Source: Siderastrea radians (lineage: Eukaryota > Cnidaria > Anthozoa > Scleractinia > Rhizangiidae). From it: 64,000 bases of DNA. The number at the start of each line of letters is the position of its first letter. Within the stretch, counting starts at the first letter, position 1. Shown in pieces: positions 36,001 to 48,000 of the stretch. Location: the NCBI GenBank assembly GCA_964017195.1, contig OZ024892.1, forward strand, positions 9,269,366-9,333,365. The letters are read 5' to 3'. The notes beneath the pieces were generated by a model. It was not told where the DNA came from and did not search any database. It saw nothing but the letters and a program-made list of their open reading frames with translations. Made by a program: the position numbers and the translations under genes.

Positions 36001-39000
36001 GGCGACTAACTTTTTGGTATTGGCGACTACTTTGAAATACTTAGGAGCCAAGTGGCTCCTTGAAAAAAATGCTAATTTCGTGCCCTGACCCAGAGTTCAA
36101 TGCGGTACGTTTTCAAACATGAATATCGGCAAAATTGCTCGATACTGCTCGATATAATAGACTTACTTTTCACCTGAATTCAAAAGCAATCGAAAGAAAC
36201 TGAGAATCGTGATACTGAAGTTTATAGATGTTGACAAGATCGTTTTGTCCGTATTTGGAAAATAATGGTCCGAGTTTATCTTTAGAAGTTTAAGGACCAA
36301 GTCAGAACCTGTAAGTGAAGAAAATAGCAAACAAGAACGAGACGGATGATCCCCAACACGGACTGAACAGAGTTTTTATTGTTATAACAATTTTACCAAT
36401 TTCTCGACAGTACCGATTGGCAAATGTGAGCATTCAAGACAAAGTTAAGATCAAGCAAATTTCTTTTGGCATTTCAGTCGAACACCCTACTAAAAACACG
36501 GGCTCAAACAGCCATGAGGCGTTTATTCGAGCAAAATGATGTAAATTTTTTTTGTGTGTTAGTAGAGGAAATTCGAGGGCTACTTTATTTTGGCCTGGGC
36601 GACTAAGAATTCAGGGATACTGGCCCGAGTGGCGACCAAGCACTGAAGTTAATTTTTTGCCCTGTGAATAATCAGACAATTTGATTTGTTTTCATTATGG
36701 GGTACACATAATGAGAGATGAGTCTACAGTTAGTTAAATAAATGGAGAAATTTTTCGACCCCTTTCTATTTTGTTATTAAAGATAACAAATTTCTGTAGT
36801 TATGATGAGTGATCTAGCAATAAACAATCTATTTGCCTTATTGACAAATAAATCTGTTATGTGAAAGGTCTTTGAAGGAAACACTTTAAAGAAACTTCTA
36901 GAAAGGCACCTGATGGGCTGAAATGTTTTACTTACAAGATATTGTGAAAGAAAGATAAACCCCTGGCTAAGAAAATAGGTTACAAAATTAGAATATAAAG
37001 TGGAGCTTGTATCTCTGACCACCATAGTGCCACAGAAATCTGGCTGTAATAATAGCAGGGTTGCCATCGTTGGGGAAAAGTCAGGGAAAACACAAATTTT
37101 TCAAAATCAGGGAATTTTACATCAAGCCAGGGAAAATTCTTAATTCTACCTCAAAGACTTGAAAGTCAGTGAAAAGTCAAGGAATTTTATTGTTTTACTT
37201 GCCACTACAATGTAGGTTTCATAAGGATTTTTTATTGTTGAATACAATGAAAAAGGTAGGTAATGCTTTTGCAAAAACATTTTTGAATCAGCATTTTTTG
37301 TGGCTTTGCTGCCAAAGGATTTATCGTTGCCTGGTCAGTGAAAATTGCTTTGTAGTAGGGGAAGAAGTCTGGGAATTTGTTTTATCCTGAAGGGTAACAA
37401 CCCTGAAAAGTGTGATAGGTTTAATTGGGTGTTCACAGTAAGAAAATGACACACTTAGCTTGTTCGGCCAAGCTGAAGTGACTCAAACAAGTTGGCTATA
37501 TATATAAATTATATTAAGGGGGTGTTCCACTGTGTACAGAATTTCTTGCAAGCAGCTACGCTACAATCAAAAAAGTGATTACATACTGGATACAATAGTG
37601 TTCTTTAACTTTGAAAATTGTCTGACATTCAAATTTCAAAACCAAACGTTTGAAAATATAAATGGAAATTTCAACAGTGTGAACATTTAGATGTCTGAAC
37701 ATTTCTAGCAGAAGCTTTTTGCTGTACGAGCAAGTAGGCAATAAATATCGTGTTGAGAAAATTGACCAAAATAATGTGGACCCAAAACATGCTGAAAAAA
37801 CTCCCATAAGTTTTTTGTCAGAAGTTTTATGTCATAATTAAAGAAAAGGTCCAAAAATTTTCAAAGTTAAAGTGCAAGAGCAATCTAAATGCAGTCATAG
37901 TTCATACAGTCTCAAAAAGCCCTTGAATTGTGGCAGTTGTGAAATAATGGAAAGTCCTTGAATGTGATTAGAGGCCTTAAGATTTAAATAAGTGGATAAA
38001 TACATGCATTAATTTCAAGTGGTGTTTTTTGCTAACATGTGTTTGGAGAGCAAGTTTAACTAAGAGATGTTGAGAAAAGACTAGCAACAAGTGTGACACA
38101 CTGAAGTCTGCTAAGGGTTCTTGAAAATAATTATTATTATACAAATTTGCTTGTCCAGCTAAAGTGACAGATGTTTTGAAAATTGCTTGAAAATTAAATT
38201 TTGTGTCCCTCAAAAGTCCTTGAATTTCTTTTTGGTAAAACTCTACAAACGCGATTCTTGCTCTTTTTGTTTAATTCAAGACATACAAATGTACAGATTT
38301 GTGTTGACTTATGAGGATAGTCATGAGAGGGTTCAACTCATCATCAGAAAGGTTTCTTTGCAAGCCTACCGTTGTTGATCATAATGCATTTTAATTGGCC
38401 ATAAGTTATCTATAGTGTATAACCTTTCATGTTGTCTTAATCTTTGTTTCTTCAAGTCTCCAATAAGATTTAAACATTATTGTCACTGCCTGCTGGGAAG
38501 ATACAGCTGTATGTTTGATGTAAAATACCTCAAATACAATCATCAGCATTAATTTACACCGGCAAATAAACCATGAATAACTGAAGTGATCAGTGTAATG
38601 ATTATTCAACTACACTGTATCAAACTTCAGATTGCTGATTCTAGTAGTGAGATTTCAGTTCAAATGTATTTGGCAAACAAAAATTCTATTCCATAAAATA
38701 TGTGGGAATTGATCTCAAATTTTTCTATTCTTTTTGTTCTATTTTTGTTTATTTTTCTATGTTTGTGCTTTATTAATTATTTATTAAGTTTTGATCTTGG
38801 CTTTCTTCACATTAACGCTCTAAAGTATACATTGTATCACTATTTGCCAGCTCAACCTCTGCATCTTGTTTCATGTGTTGAAAAATTGCAGTCTCGTATG
38901 CAGCAGAGATTCTCAGTCTTGGTTTTTGAATTAGTTTTTTATAAAGTTCACCGCACACAGATTATCGGCAAATAATCTTTTTTGTCTTGTAGTGAAATTG

Positions 39001-42000
39001 GTTGAAATTAATCCCCAGAGAGAAAAACCAGTCTTTCCCAATTGCAATAAATAGTTCCCACAAAACACAAAAAATCACCCATCCCCAAAATTAAACTCCT
39101 GCAAAAATTTAGTGCTACATGGTATATTAATTTCACCTTGATTGAATAACTAATAAGTTATTGCAATTCTCCCTACAAAATCTAATACTGAAAGTACTGA
39201 TAACCAAACATGTTTGCATGTGAGAGTTCCATTCCGTACTCACAATCTACTCTGGTGACACACCCTATATGGGAAAAAGAAATTAACAGGGCTTCTGATA
39301 ATTCGCGGGAAAAAAAGTGAAATATCACGGGATTTGAAGAGACAAATTCGCGGAGAAAACGGCCGATTTCGCGGGATTTTCACGGGAATTTTCGGGGCAA
39401 ATTTTCGTTGAAAAGCAAACAAGGAAGCAAAAAAGAAAGATTCCTGACAAAAATATTGGAAGAATGTCAAATTCAGGGCAAGAAAGAAACACAAAAGTTC
39501 ATCCAACACAGTGCTGAAGGCAACTGTACTTGTTTCGAGCGACAAGAAAAACATAGAAAGCTTTACCGAAACGCTTGGCCGGTTAACCTCCTTTTTCAGC
39601 TGCAATTTAGAGCCGAAAACAGCAACGCAATAAACTTCTTTCCCCTCATCGCTCTCTTGTGTTGCTTTGCAGTTTAAAAGGCAAGATTGTTCTAGATCAA
39701 AGGTTTAAATCCATCTGTGAAGTCAAAACATTCTTGTGTCTTCATCCGTGTACGATTAAACGTGTACCTGCATTACTACAGACAGCAGTTTCCTTTCACA
39801 CTGCGTATAGTGTCAACGAAAAGTCTTCTCTTTTATTTTACCAGTCCCCAGGTTTTCGCAACATTAATCTAAGAACGCCTGGTAGTTTTGGTACGATGTT
39901 TACTCGTGGCAGTGACGAAATTTAAAGATAAATTTGCAAGTTTACGGCAAGTAAACAGCTCCAATAGCCAAGATAAGTTTCAAATATGTTGTACCGACAT
40001 GTATTTGGTAGAATTTCTAGCGAATTTCGCGGCTCCGCGACCGCGCGAAATTTCAGAAGCCCTGAATTAACCAGACAATATTGTTATTATTTTTACAGCC
40101 AACTGCTGACAACATTGAACCAATGCGTCCACCAATGAAACTAAACTCTTGGGCCCCTACTGAGATAGTAAATGACCGTGCTGTGAAATCCACTCCTCAG
40201 CCACGAACAACTTCACTGTCAACTCCGCCAAAGTCCAAGCTAACCACATCTTCTTATGCTGAAAAATACCATGCAATGAGCATGCAGAGAGCAAACCAAG
40301 TGGCTGAACGCCACACTGCTAAGTCTGCCGAAAACACACAGGGAAGCTCCTATGCTGAAATGCACAGGGCTAAGGTTAAGAAAGACAAATCCAAGATTGG
40401 TAACCCTGTTTTGACTCCTGGTGCTGGGAGTGCTGTGAACAGCTATGCTCTTCTATACAAACGCGGAACTATTGCAACTAAAGCAAAGGCCAGCAGTAGT
40501 GCTGAGCCAGCAGTTGGTGATCAGACTCCCAAGGAGTCTGTTCTGAGGGGCGCACAGTCTGTTACGCCCACTCCTTATTCACTGCAGAGTTCTTTTTCAC
40601 CGGGTGAGGAAGACCTGTTTTTGTCGTCGCAGAGAAAAGCTTTTCCAATGTCGCTTTCCAGTTCATGGCCTGACTGGTCTGAAATGAAGCCATTTGGCAG
40701 GTTATCTCCAGTCTCTCACAGTAAGTAGTTTCTACATAAAAAACAAGAAAGCCCAAAACTGGTAGTTGCACATGCATGGAATTGAGACCACAAAAAGTTC
40801 CCAAAAGCAGAAAGCATCATCTTTTGAGGCATGTATGACAAGTATGGCATGACATTTAGTCATCCAGCTTTTGCTCAGCCAACACACCACCTACTGCAAA
40901 GCCAGTTTTTGCTGGATATCCAGTTTTAGCAGTCATCCCAGTTTTTAAGGCCTGAGACCTCACGATGACTTCTGAAGATGACTTCTGCCCAAGTTGTCTA
41001 AATGCTAGTCAGTGTCATTAACCACAAATCTTTTCAGCACAACATTTAACCCTTTATGCCCTGATATGAAAGTGCATATTCTCCTCCCTGTTCTCCATAG
41101 ATTTTGTATGGAACTAGTAAGGAGGATTTGTCTAAATATCAAGACATCATATCCTTGGTGATTGTTTCCTTTATTCTCGTCCCTTGAATGTTTGAACAAG
41201 CAGTGATGATGTAAAGAGAAATTTCATTTTCGACACTGTTAGGGCTTAGAGGGTTAACACACATGATCACTCTAGAAAATTTCAATATCACTTACTGCTT
41301 TTGACCATTGCAAATTATATGTGATCCTAAGTAGCTGGTGTTAATTGATTTCTGTATCTCTTGTCAGCTGTGCCTGCTGATACGGACTCATCTGCTGATC
41401 ATGTGGATGGTGAACCAAAGAAAAGTGGTATGTCAGTGTCTGTTGTCAAAATTTTACTTATAAACTCAGGGTGATGGCACTGTTTATTTCAGGGGCACAA
41501 GGCTGCAAATAATTTTTCCTTTTTGAAAGGACACATGTCCGACTAAGTCTCCATTTTGGTTGGACAAATAGAAATGTGGTCGCACGCTTTTTTTTTTATT
41601 ATTATAATTTTTAAAATGCCACATGTCATTCTGCAAAACTCATGCGGCCTTTTACTCCCACTTCAATTCTTAATATGATGCAGATTATACGCAACATATT
41701 CCATTTCATTTGCACGACAGTTCACATCTGCTCAAGGTAGTTTTATTCATCTGCAAAATCAGTGGAAGTCTCTTTGAAACAATTATTTCTTATCGTTATG
41801 TACTTATTATTTGGTAAAAATAAATTGTCCAGACATAATGTCTGACCAAAGTTACGATTTTGTCGGACATCGGCCGATTTTAGTCAGACATTGCTCGATG
41901 ACCAGCAGTTATTTGCAGCTCTGGGAGGCACCCAACAAGAAAATTAAAGCAGAATACTTCCTGTTTTCTTAAATTGTTTCAAGGCCATTTAAATGTATAT

Positions 42001-45000
42001 TTGTGAAAGCTAAGACAAGTTGATCTGTTTGGTTTCTTTAGCTGAAAAGTTACTGGTAAGTTGCAGAAAATTTTAGGGAACAGAATCACATTCACCAAAT
42101 TTCCGAGCTTCTGTTGGCTTTCTGAAAATGCCAGCTGACATTATATCACACTCTAAATGGCATATTTATCCGCTCCGAAAATAAAAGGAATTTGAAAATT
42201 TCCCACATTGAGGAAGTTTGAGGTGACATTTCACTGATGAAAACTCTAGTTTTTCATCACAATTAAATCCGAATATCTGAGGTGATTAAAGTCTTCCAAA
42301 CAGATCTATTTTAACCGAAACAGTCCGTTGGGTGCTCCTGTTTATTTCTTAAATTAACAGTCAGACCATTCTTTAAAGGGGCTATGTTACCAATTCTAAG
42401 TGTTACTCTAGAAAGCAAAAAGACATCATTAGAATCAAAAGAAAACCCAAAATTATGGTCCAGTTTCATTTCAAATTACCCTGTTGGTTTTCTGGTACTA
42501 TGAATAAACATATGAATCAGTTTGTTTGGCTGTAGATGACCAGGGGCCCGTTTCTTGAAAGTTCCAGTAACTTTTCGGGCCCGAAGCTGTATTTTAAATT
42601 CAAAATCTATAGAACGTTGGCGTAGTTTTTAGCCCGCATATCAGCCCAACTTGTTTTATCAACTTAGAATTTTATTGCTCAGCTTTCAAAACCAACAAAA
42701 TATGAGTCTTAAATGCAAACATCGCGCACATAAAATAGCTTTCCAGGTCTGAAAAGTTATCGGGACTTTCGAGAAATGGGCCCCTGAGGTTGGAAGTGGA
42801 TTGCAACTTTAACCCCTTGAGCCTTAACAGTGACAAAAATGGAATTTCTCTTTACATTATTAATACTTGTTCAAACATTTAAGTGTTGAGAGTAAAGGAA
42901 GTGATCACCAAGGATAAGATGTCTTGATATTAAAACAAATTCTCCTTACTAGTTCCATAAGAAAAGTATGAAGAACAGTAAGGAGAATATGCATTTCATG
43001 TCAGGGCTTAAAGAAATTGGGCCAATTTCTTTCCTTGTGTCTTGGGGAAAAATGGATGAAAACTGATTTCGGTTTGGTCACTCTGAGAAAATCACTCAAT
43101 ATGTTTCTCTTGGTGTTGTAGGGGCATTCCATGTACCACAAAAGGTACCTGGTTTTAATTTCAGTGGGGGCACAGTGGTGTAGTGATTAGTGTGTTAGAC
43201 TTCAGATCTGAAGGTTGGTGGTTTGAGGCCCAGTCCCTGTCATTCTGTTTTTCCTTAGACAAGAAACGTTACCCCACATTGTCTCTCTCCTCCCAATGGG
43301 TACCGGCAACATACTACTGGGGGTAACCGTGTGATGGACTGTCATCCCATCCAGGGGGGAGTAGCAATACTCTCGGTCACTTCATGCTACAGAAACTGGG
43401 TTAAGCTCCGGCCATGTGGGCCTCCTTGGCTCATGTGCGACTTTAACTGCCTTTTTTACATTTAATTTCAGCACAGTCACAATCTTGAAAGCTTTACAGA
43501 GGAACCCACGATGTAGTTCCTTTAAAACGTTTTTGTACCCTTCATTTTCCTTTTGGTAATTTTTAATGGACCAACTGCTAAAACATACATTCTGCCTGCT
43601 TTCCAGCAGACGTGCCTCAGACGCCAATCCATATGAAGCCCCAACTTGCACGATCGGCATCCAAGTCGCGTGGCTTGAGAGCCCCTGAGCTGGGAGAAGC
43701 TAAGAAGGGTGAAATCCACTCAAGTGGGATTGACTTCCTAGAAATGACTCCAATGCGTCCTGCTCAGTTGGCTCCTGTCAAGGTAATATTATTTTTCTGT
43801 GTTTAAGACACATTGTGGATAGACTGCAAACAGCCTCTTATTTTTTTCAAAGACAGTTGGGCTTGCAATGCAGGAATCAAAGATGGCACAAATAACAAAC
43901 TGCTGGGTTTGAGTGAAACAGTGTTGATAGGGTACTTGCATTAATCTGTTAATTTAGTGATAAGTCTTCAAGCTACAATGTACCTTCTAATAATAGTCAT
44001 TAGTTAATAGAAACAAGTGACTCCCAGTAACACAAAGGTCTCAAAGAGGATTTGCAAAGAAACTTTACGAGGAATTTGACCTCACTAAACAGCGATAACA
44101 ACCATGAGAGGAAGAAACTGTTCTAAGAATGATGCATTTGTCATTTTGCCAATGGCATGGCAAAAGTGTACCAAAGCTGCACAAATCATGTATTAGCACA
44201 TTGAAAAGGTCACCCCTCTCTACCTAGGATTATATGTGCTTTTACAGAGTGGAGCAGGTGCTATTGATGAGGCAGAGCAGAAGGCATGTGTGGCATTCTT
44301 GATGACCCAATCAACCAACACAGCAGTAAAACCGAAGTTCACTTTGGAAACTTTTTCTGTCAAAATACATGTTGGTGTGTGAGAATTTGCAAACACGACA
44401 GCACTGCTTGCAAACTTAGTTATCAGATAATTCTTTTGGGACATTCCCTCATAACAGCATATAATTGACAGCACTGTTTGCGAACTTGTCTAGCAGATTG
44501 TTTTTGGGACATTCTCACATGCCAACACAAATTTGACAGTAGGAGTTTAGGTTTCTATGAAAAGGCAGTTTTGAACCCTTTAAGCCATGATGTGAAAATG
44601 CATATTCTCCTCACTGATCTCCATACATTTCTTGTGGAACTAGTAAGGAGAATTTGTCTAAATATCAAGACCTCTCATCCGTGGTGATCACTTTCTTTAT
44701 TCTTATCACTTGGATGTTTGAACAAGTAGTGATGATGTAAAGAAAAAATTTCATTTTCATCACTGTTAGGGCTTCAAGGGTTAAGTGTGTCACTGAATTA
44801 TTGGGACGACTTGGTAAAATGACGGCACTTTTAAGCATGGAGACCAGTAAGTTGAAACAGTTTCTTCTGTTGCTTGATTTTTTTAGGCTGGAAACCTCCC
44901 TCCTCAAGACTTACTGAAAGAGGTTCACAAGCAAGCAGAAACTAAACGAGCTCTGAAAATGTATTCTGTGATCAGTGATGGTGAAGATGGTAGAAGTCGG

Positions 45001-48000
45001 ACTCCATCACCTTCAGATAATAATAATGACCCCTTTAGTCGAGGGATAATTGAAAATACTGCAAGGTAAGCTTACCTGGTATCTATTCATATTATGCCAC
45101 AACAGTCACGTTAAGGTTAACAGTTCAAGCCTCAACATCATTATACAAATTCTCCTTACTGGTTTTCATAGATTTTATTGATTACTAATTGGGAGAACTT
45201 TTTTTAAATATCAAAACAATTCATCTTTGGTGATCATTTGCTAAATTCTCAGTCCTGTATGTGTTGTAATACAGCGATAATGGTGAGGAGAAATTTGTTG
45301 CTGATCACTCTTGGGGCTTAGAGGAACATGGTCATCAGGTTTAAAAAACTGTCCGTGTTCGTACATCATTTTGTTATTTTTACATTTTTAGGATTCAGTT
45401 CATGTTCAACTGCCAGTAGTTGCTTGGTAGATGAGCCCATGCTCAGAGCAAGGAGAAAACTCTAATAGCTTGCCCTTTGTGCTCTGGCTAGCCACCTCCT
45501 ACAAGCCTCCGTGGTCGCTTTTGTTCTACTTTGTAGCGCTTTATTCAGTTGGTGGCTTGCCTATTTGGCAACTGAGCATAAAAGTACCTGTTTAACATCA
45601 AAATCTGCTAATCTCAGTCAACTAAATGAGACTTCTCCTACAACCTGGTGCTTCTCTCGAGGGTAACTGAAACTGGACGCAAGAGAGTGATAAAATTGAG
45701 CCTACAGTCTGTGAATTTATTTTCAGAACAAATGGAATGTGCTATTCTTTGTTTGATTTTTTTTCCTAGAATAAAAAAACCACCACCTGAACCAGAATCC
45801 CCATTTGATAGCAGGCCACGCATTGCAAGGACACCAATCCACTCCAGACGACGATCGGCAGAAACTCCAATCCAACTTCAAAGTCCAACACCTTTACCAA
45901 ATAAGTTTTCCGACCTGGATAATTCAGGTCTCGGTGTAACAGGCCATGGGCTGTTAGCAGCTAAAGGAGGAAGAGTAGCAGAGAATTCTCCACTGGAGAA
46001 TGGTGTGTATAGTGATGGTGACAAACAAAGTAAAACCTCAGGATTGGGTAGCAGCATTTCAGGGAATGAAGAAGACTTATTGGGGATTGAGAGAGTCGAA
46101 GTGGTGGGCCAAGGATTGTTACGACTGGAGAACCAGGATGAGACATTAGATACTGAGAAAAACCAGCTGCAGTATGAAACAGAGGAGTCAGACGAAAGCG
46201 TGGAAGATGACAGTGATGATGATGACGAGGAGGAGGAGGAGGAGGAGGAGGAAGAGGAAGAGGAAGATGAAAAAGAAGACAGCGGTGATGTGGCGGAGGA
46301 TGAGGAGGAAGAACCAGAAGAGGATGATGAAGAAGTGGAACAAGAGGATGAAGAGAGTGAAGCAGAGAATGAAGAGGAAGAAGTGTACCCTACACCTTCA
46401 GACTCACTTGAAAGTGAAGCTTTGGCAACTTCCACCACAACAACAACCACAGAAACAGAGGTATCAACTATAAAAAGTGAAGATGACAGCTTGGACAGTT
46501 TGGAAGACAGCAATGAAGACAGTGACTCTGAACCCAGGGGAGGCGTGGAGAACAAACGAGATATGACACCAAAAACCATGAGAAAAAGCTTGTCTAAATC
46601 AACACGGGAGAGGATGGAAAGAAGGCGACAAGAAGAGGAGGAAAGACAGCAACAGGAACGGGAAAAGGTGGAAGAGCTGGAAAGGGAGCGCTCAAAACAG
46701 TGGCAGATCCAGCGTGAAGAGGAGGAGCGACTACGGCAGAAGATCACGAAGGAGAAGGTGGAGCTAGGAAAGATGCTGAACAAGAAGGAGAAGGAGCGAG
46801 AAGCAGAACGGCAGAAACAGCAGCAACTGCAGGAGGAACTACAAAAGCAGGAGAAGGCCCTGAGGGATCGGCTCATGAAACAACAGCAAGAACTGGAGGA
46901 GATTGAGCAAGAAAAGCAGCGTGAAAAGGAACGGCAGAAGGAGCAAATGAAGGAGAGAATGAGACAGAAGCAGAAACAGAAGGAGGAAGAAAGGCTCAGA
47001 GCAGAGATGGAACAAAAGAAGAAAGAACAGGAGCAAGAGGAGGTTTTAAAGAGGAAACTTGCTGAGAAGGAAGCTGAGTTAAAGAGAAAACAGATGCAGA
47101 GAGTAACAGAAAATGCATCAGAAACGAGTGGTTAGTCAGATTATGTTTCTACAAATTTACTTGGTTGCTTAGCATTGAATGTGATCAAGTTACAGCCAGC
47201 TACAGTAAGTTTGTCAAAATTTTTTTTTTCACCTAGGAGATGTGGTCATAAATTATGGTATGAAACATTTGCTAGATATTAACTCTACCTGTAGCCTCTG
47301 CCACAGACACCTTAAAATATTTTTCGCTGACTTTTTTCTTTTACTCTCCAAGATCTCTCTGTAACAGGTTCCAGTTCCCCACTGAAATCAAACAGGAAAC
47401 CTCCAGTGGGAGGAACACCCAAGAAAAAGATGCCTGTTTCCTCGTAAGTGCAGTATTTTAACCCTTTAAGCCCCAAAAGTGACAAGCATCTAATTTCTCC
47501 TTACAGTATCACTAGTTGATCAAATATATGGGTCATGAGAATAAAGTAAATGATCACCAGACATGAAACATGTTGATGTATAATCAAATTCTCTCAACTA
47601 GTAACATAAGAAATATATGGAGAACAGTGAGGAGAATACGCATTGTTGGGGCTTAAAGGGCTAAGATTGGAAGAGATCCTTGTTAGTGGTTTTAACAACT
47701 AATCAACAGTTGCAGAGAAAACCAGAAAAAATTTCAGCTTGAATGGGAGTTGAACCTATCCATGAAATACTGTCTGGTACAATGTTGCAACGTGTGCTTC
47801 CAGAAGTTATCCATACCCACCTCATGGATGGTCATTGGAAATTCTGATGGGGTGGGGGTTCACAAGGGCCAAAATTTTTGAAGGAAAGTATGAAGCTAGT
47901 CTGGAATTTCCGGAGGGGTGGGAGGGTTCAAAGTAAAAAAAAAAACATCCATGGGGGAGGTATGGATATTATCTGGAACCACACAATCAACCCAGAGCTG

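Larger units (their letters stand above)
33342..36664. mobile_element. Outer CAGGG...CCCTG element (3.3 kb) in TOGARAM intron 1, TGAATA target duplication
   Basis: Left end CAGGGTTAAAACTTGGCGG and right end TTAATTTTTTGCCCTG are inverted, with GGTCGCCCGTGGCGA / CGAGTGGCGACCAAG further in. TGAATA flanks both sides (33336-33341 and 36665-36670). Contains the element at 33666-36087. Confidence 0.7.

Noticed and set aside
45648..45769. Upstream extension of the exon 6 open frame
   Set aside because: The CCTAG acceptor at 45769 and the phase from exon 5 place this part in the intron; its sequence is not family-like.
45878..46876. 332-codon Ser-rich frame on the minus strand
   Set aside because: Antisense shadow of the Glu/Lys-rich TOGARAM exon 6; low-complexity serine runs mirror GAG/GAA codons.
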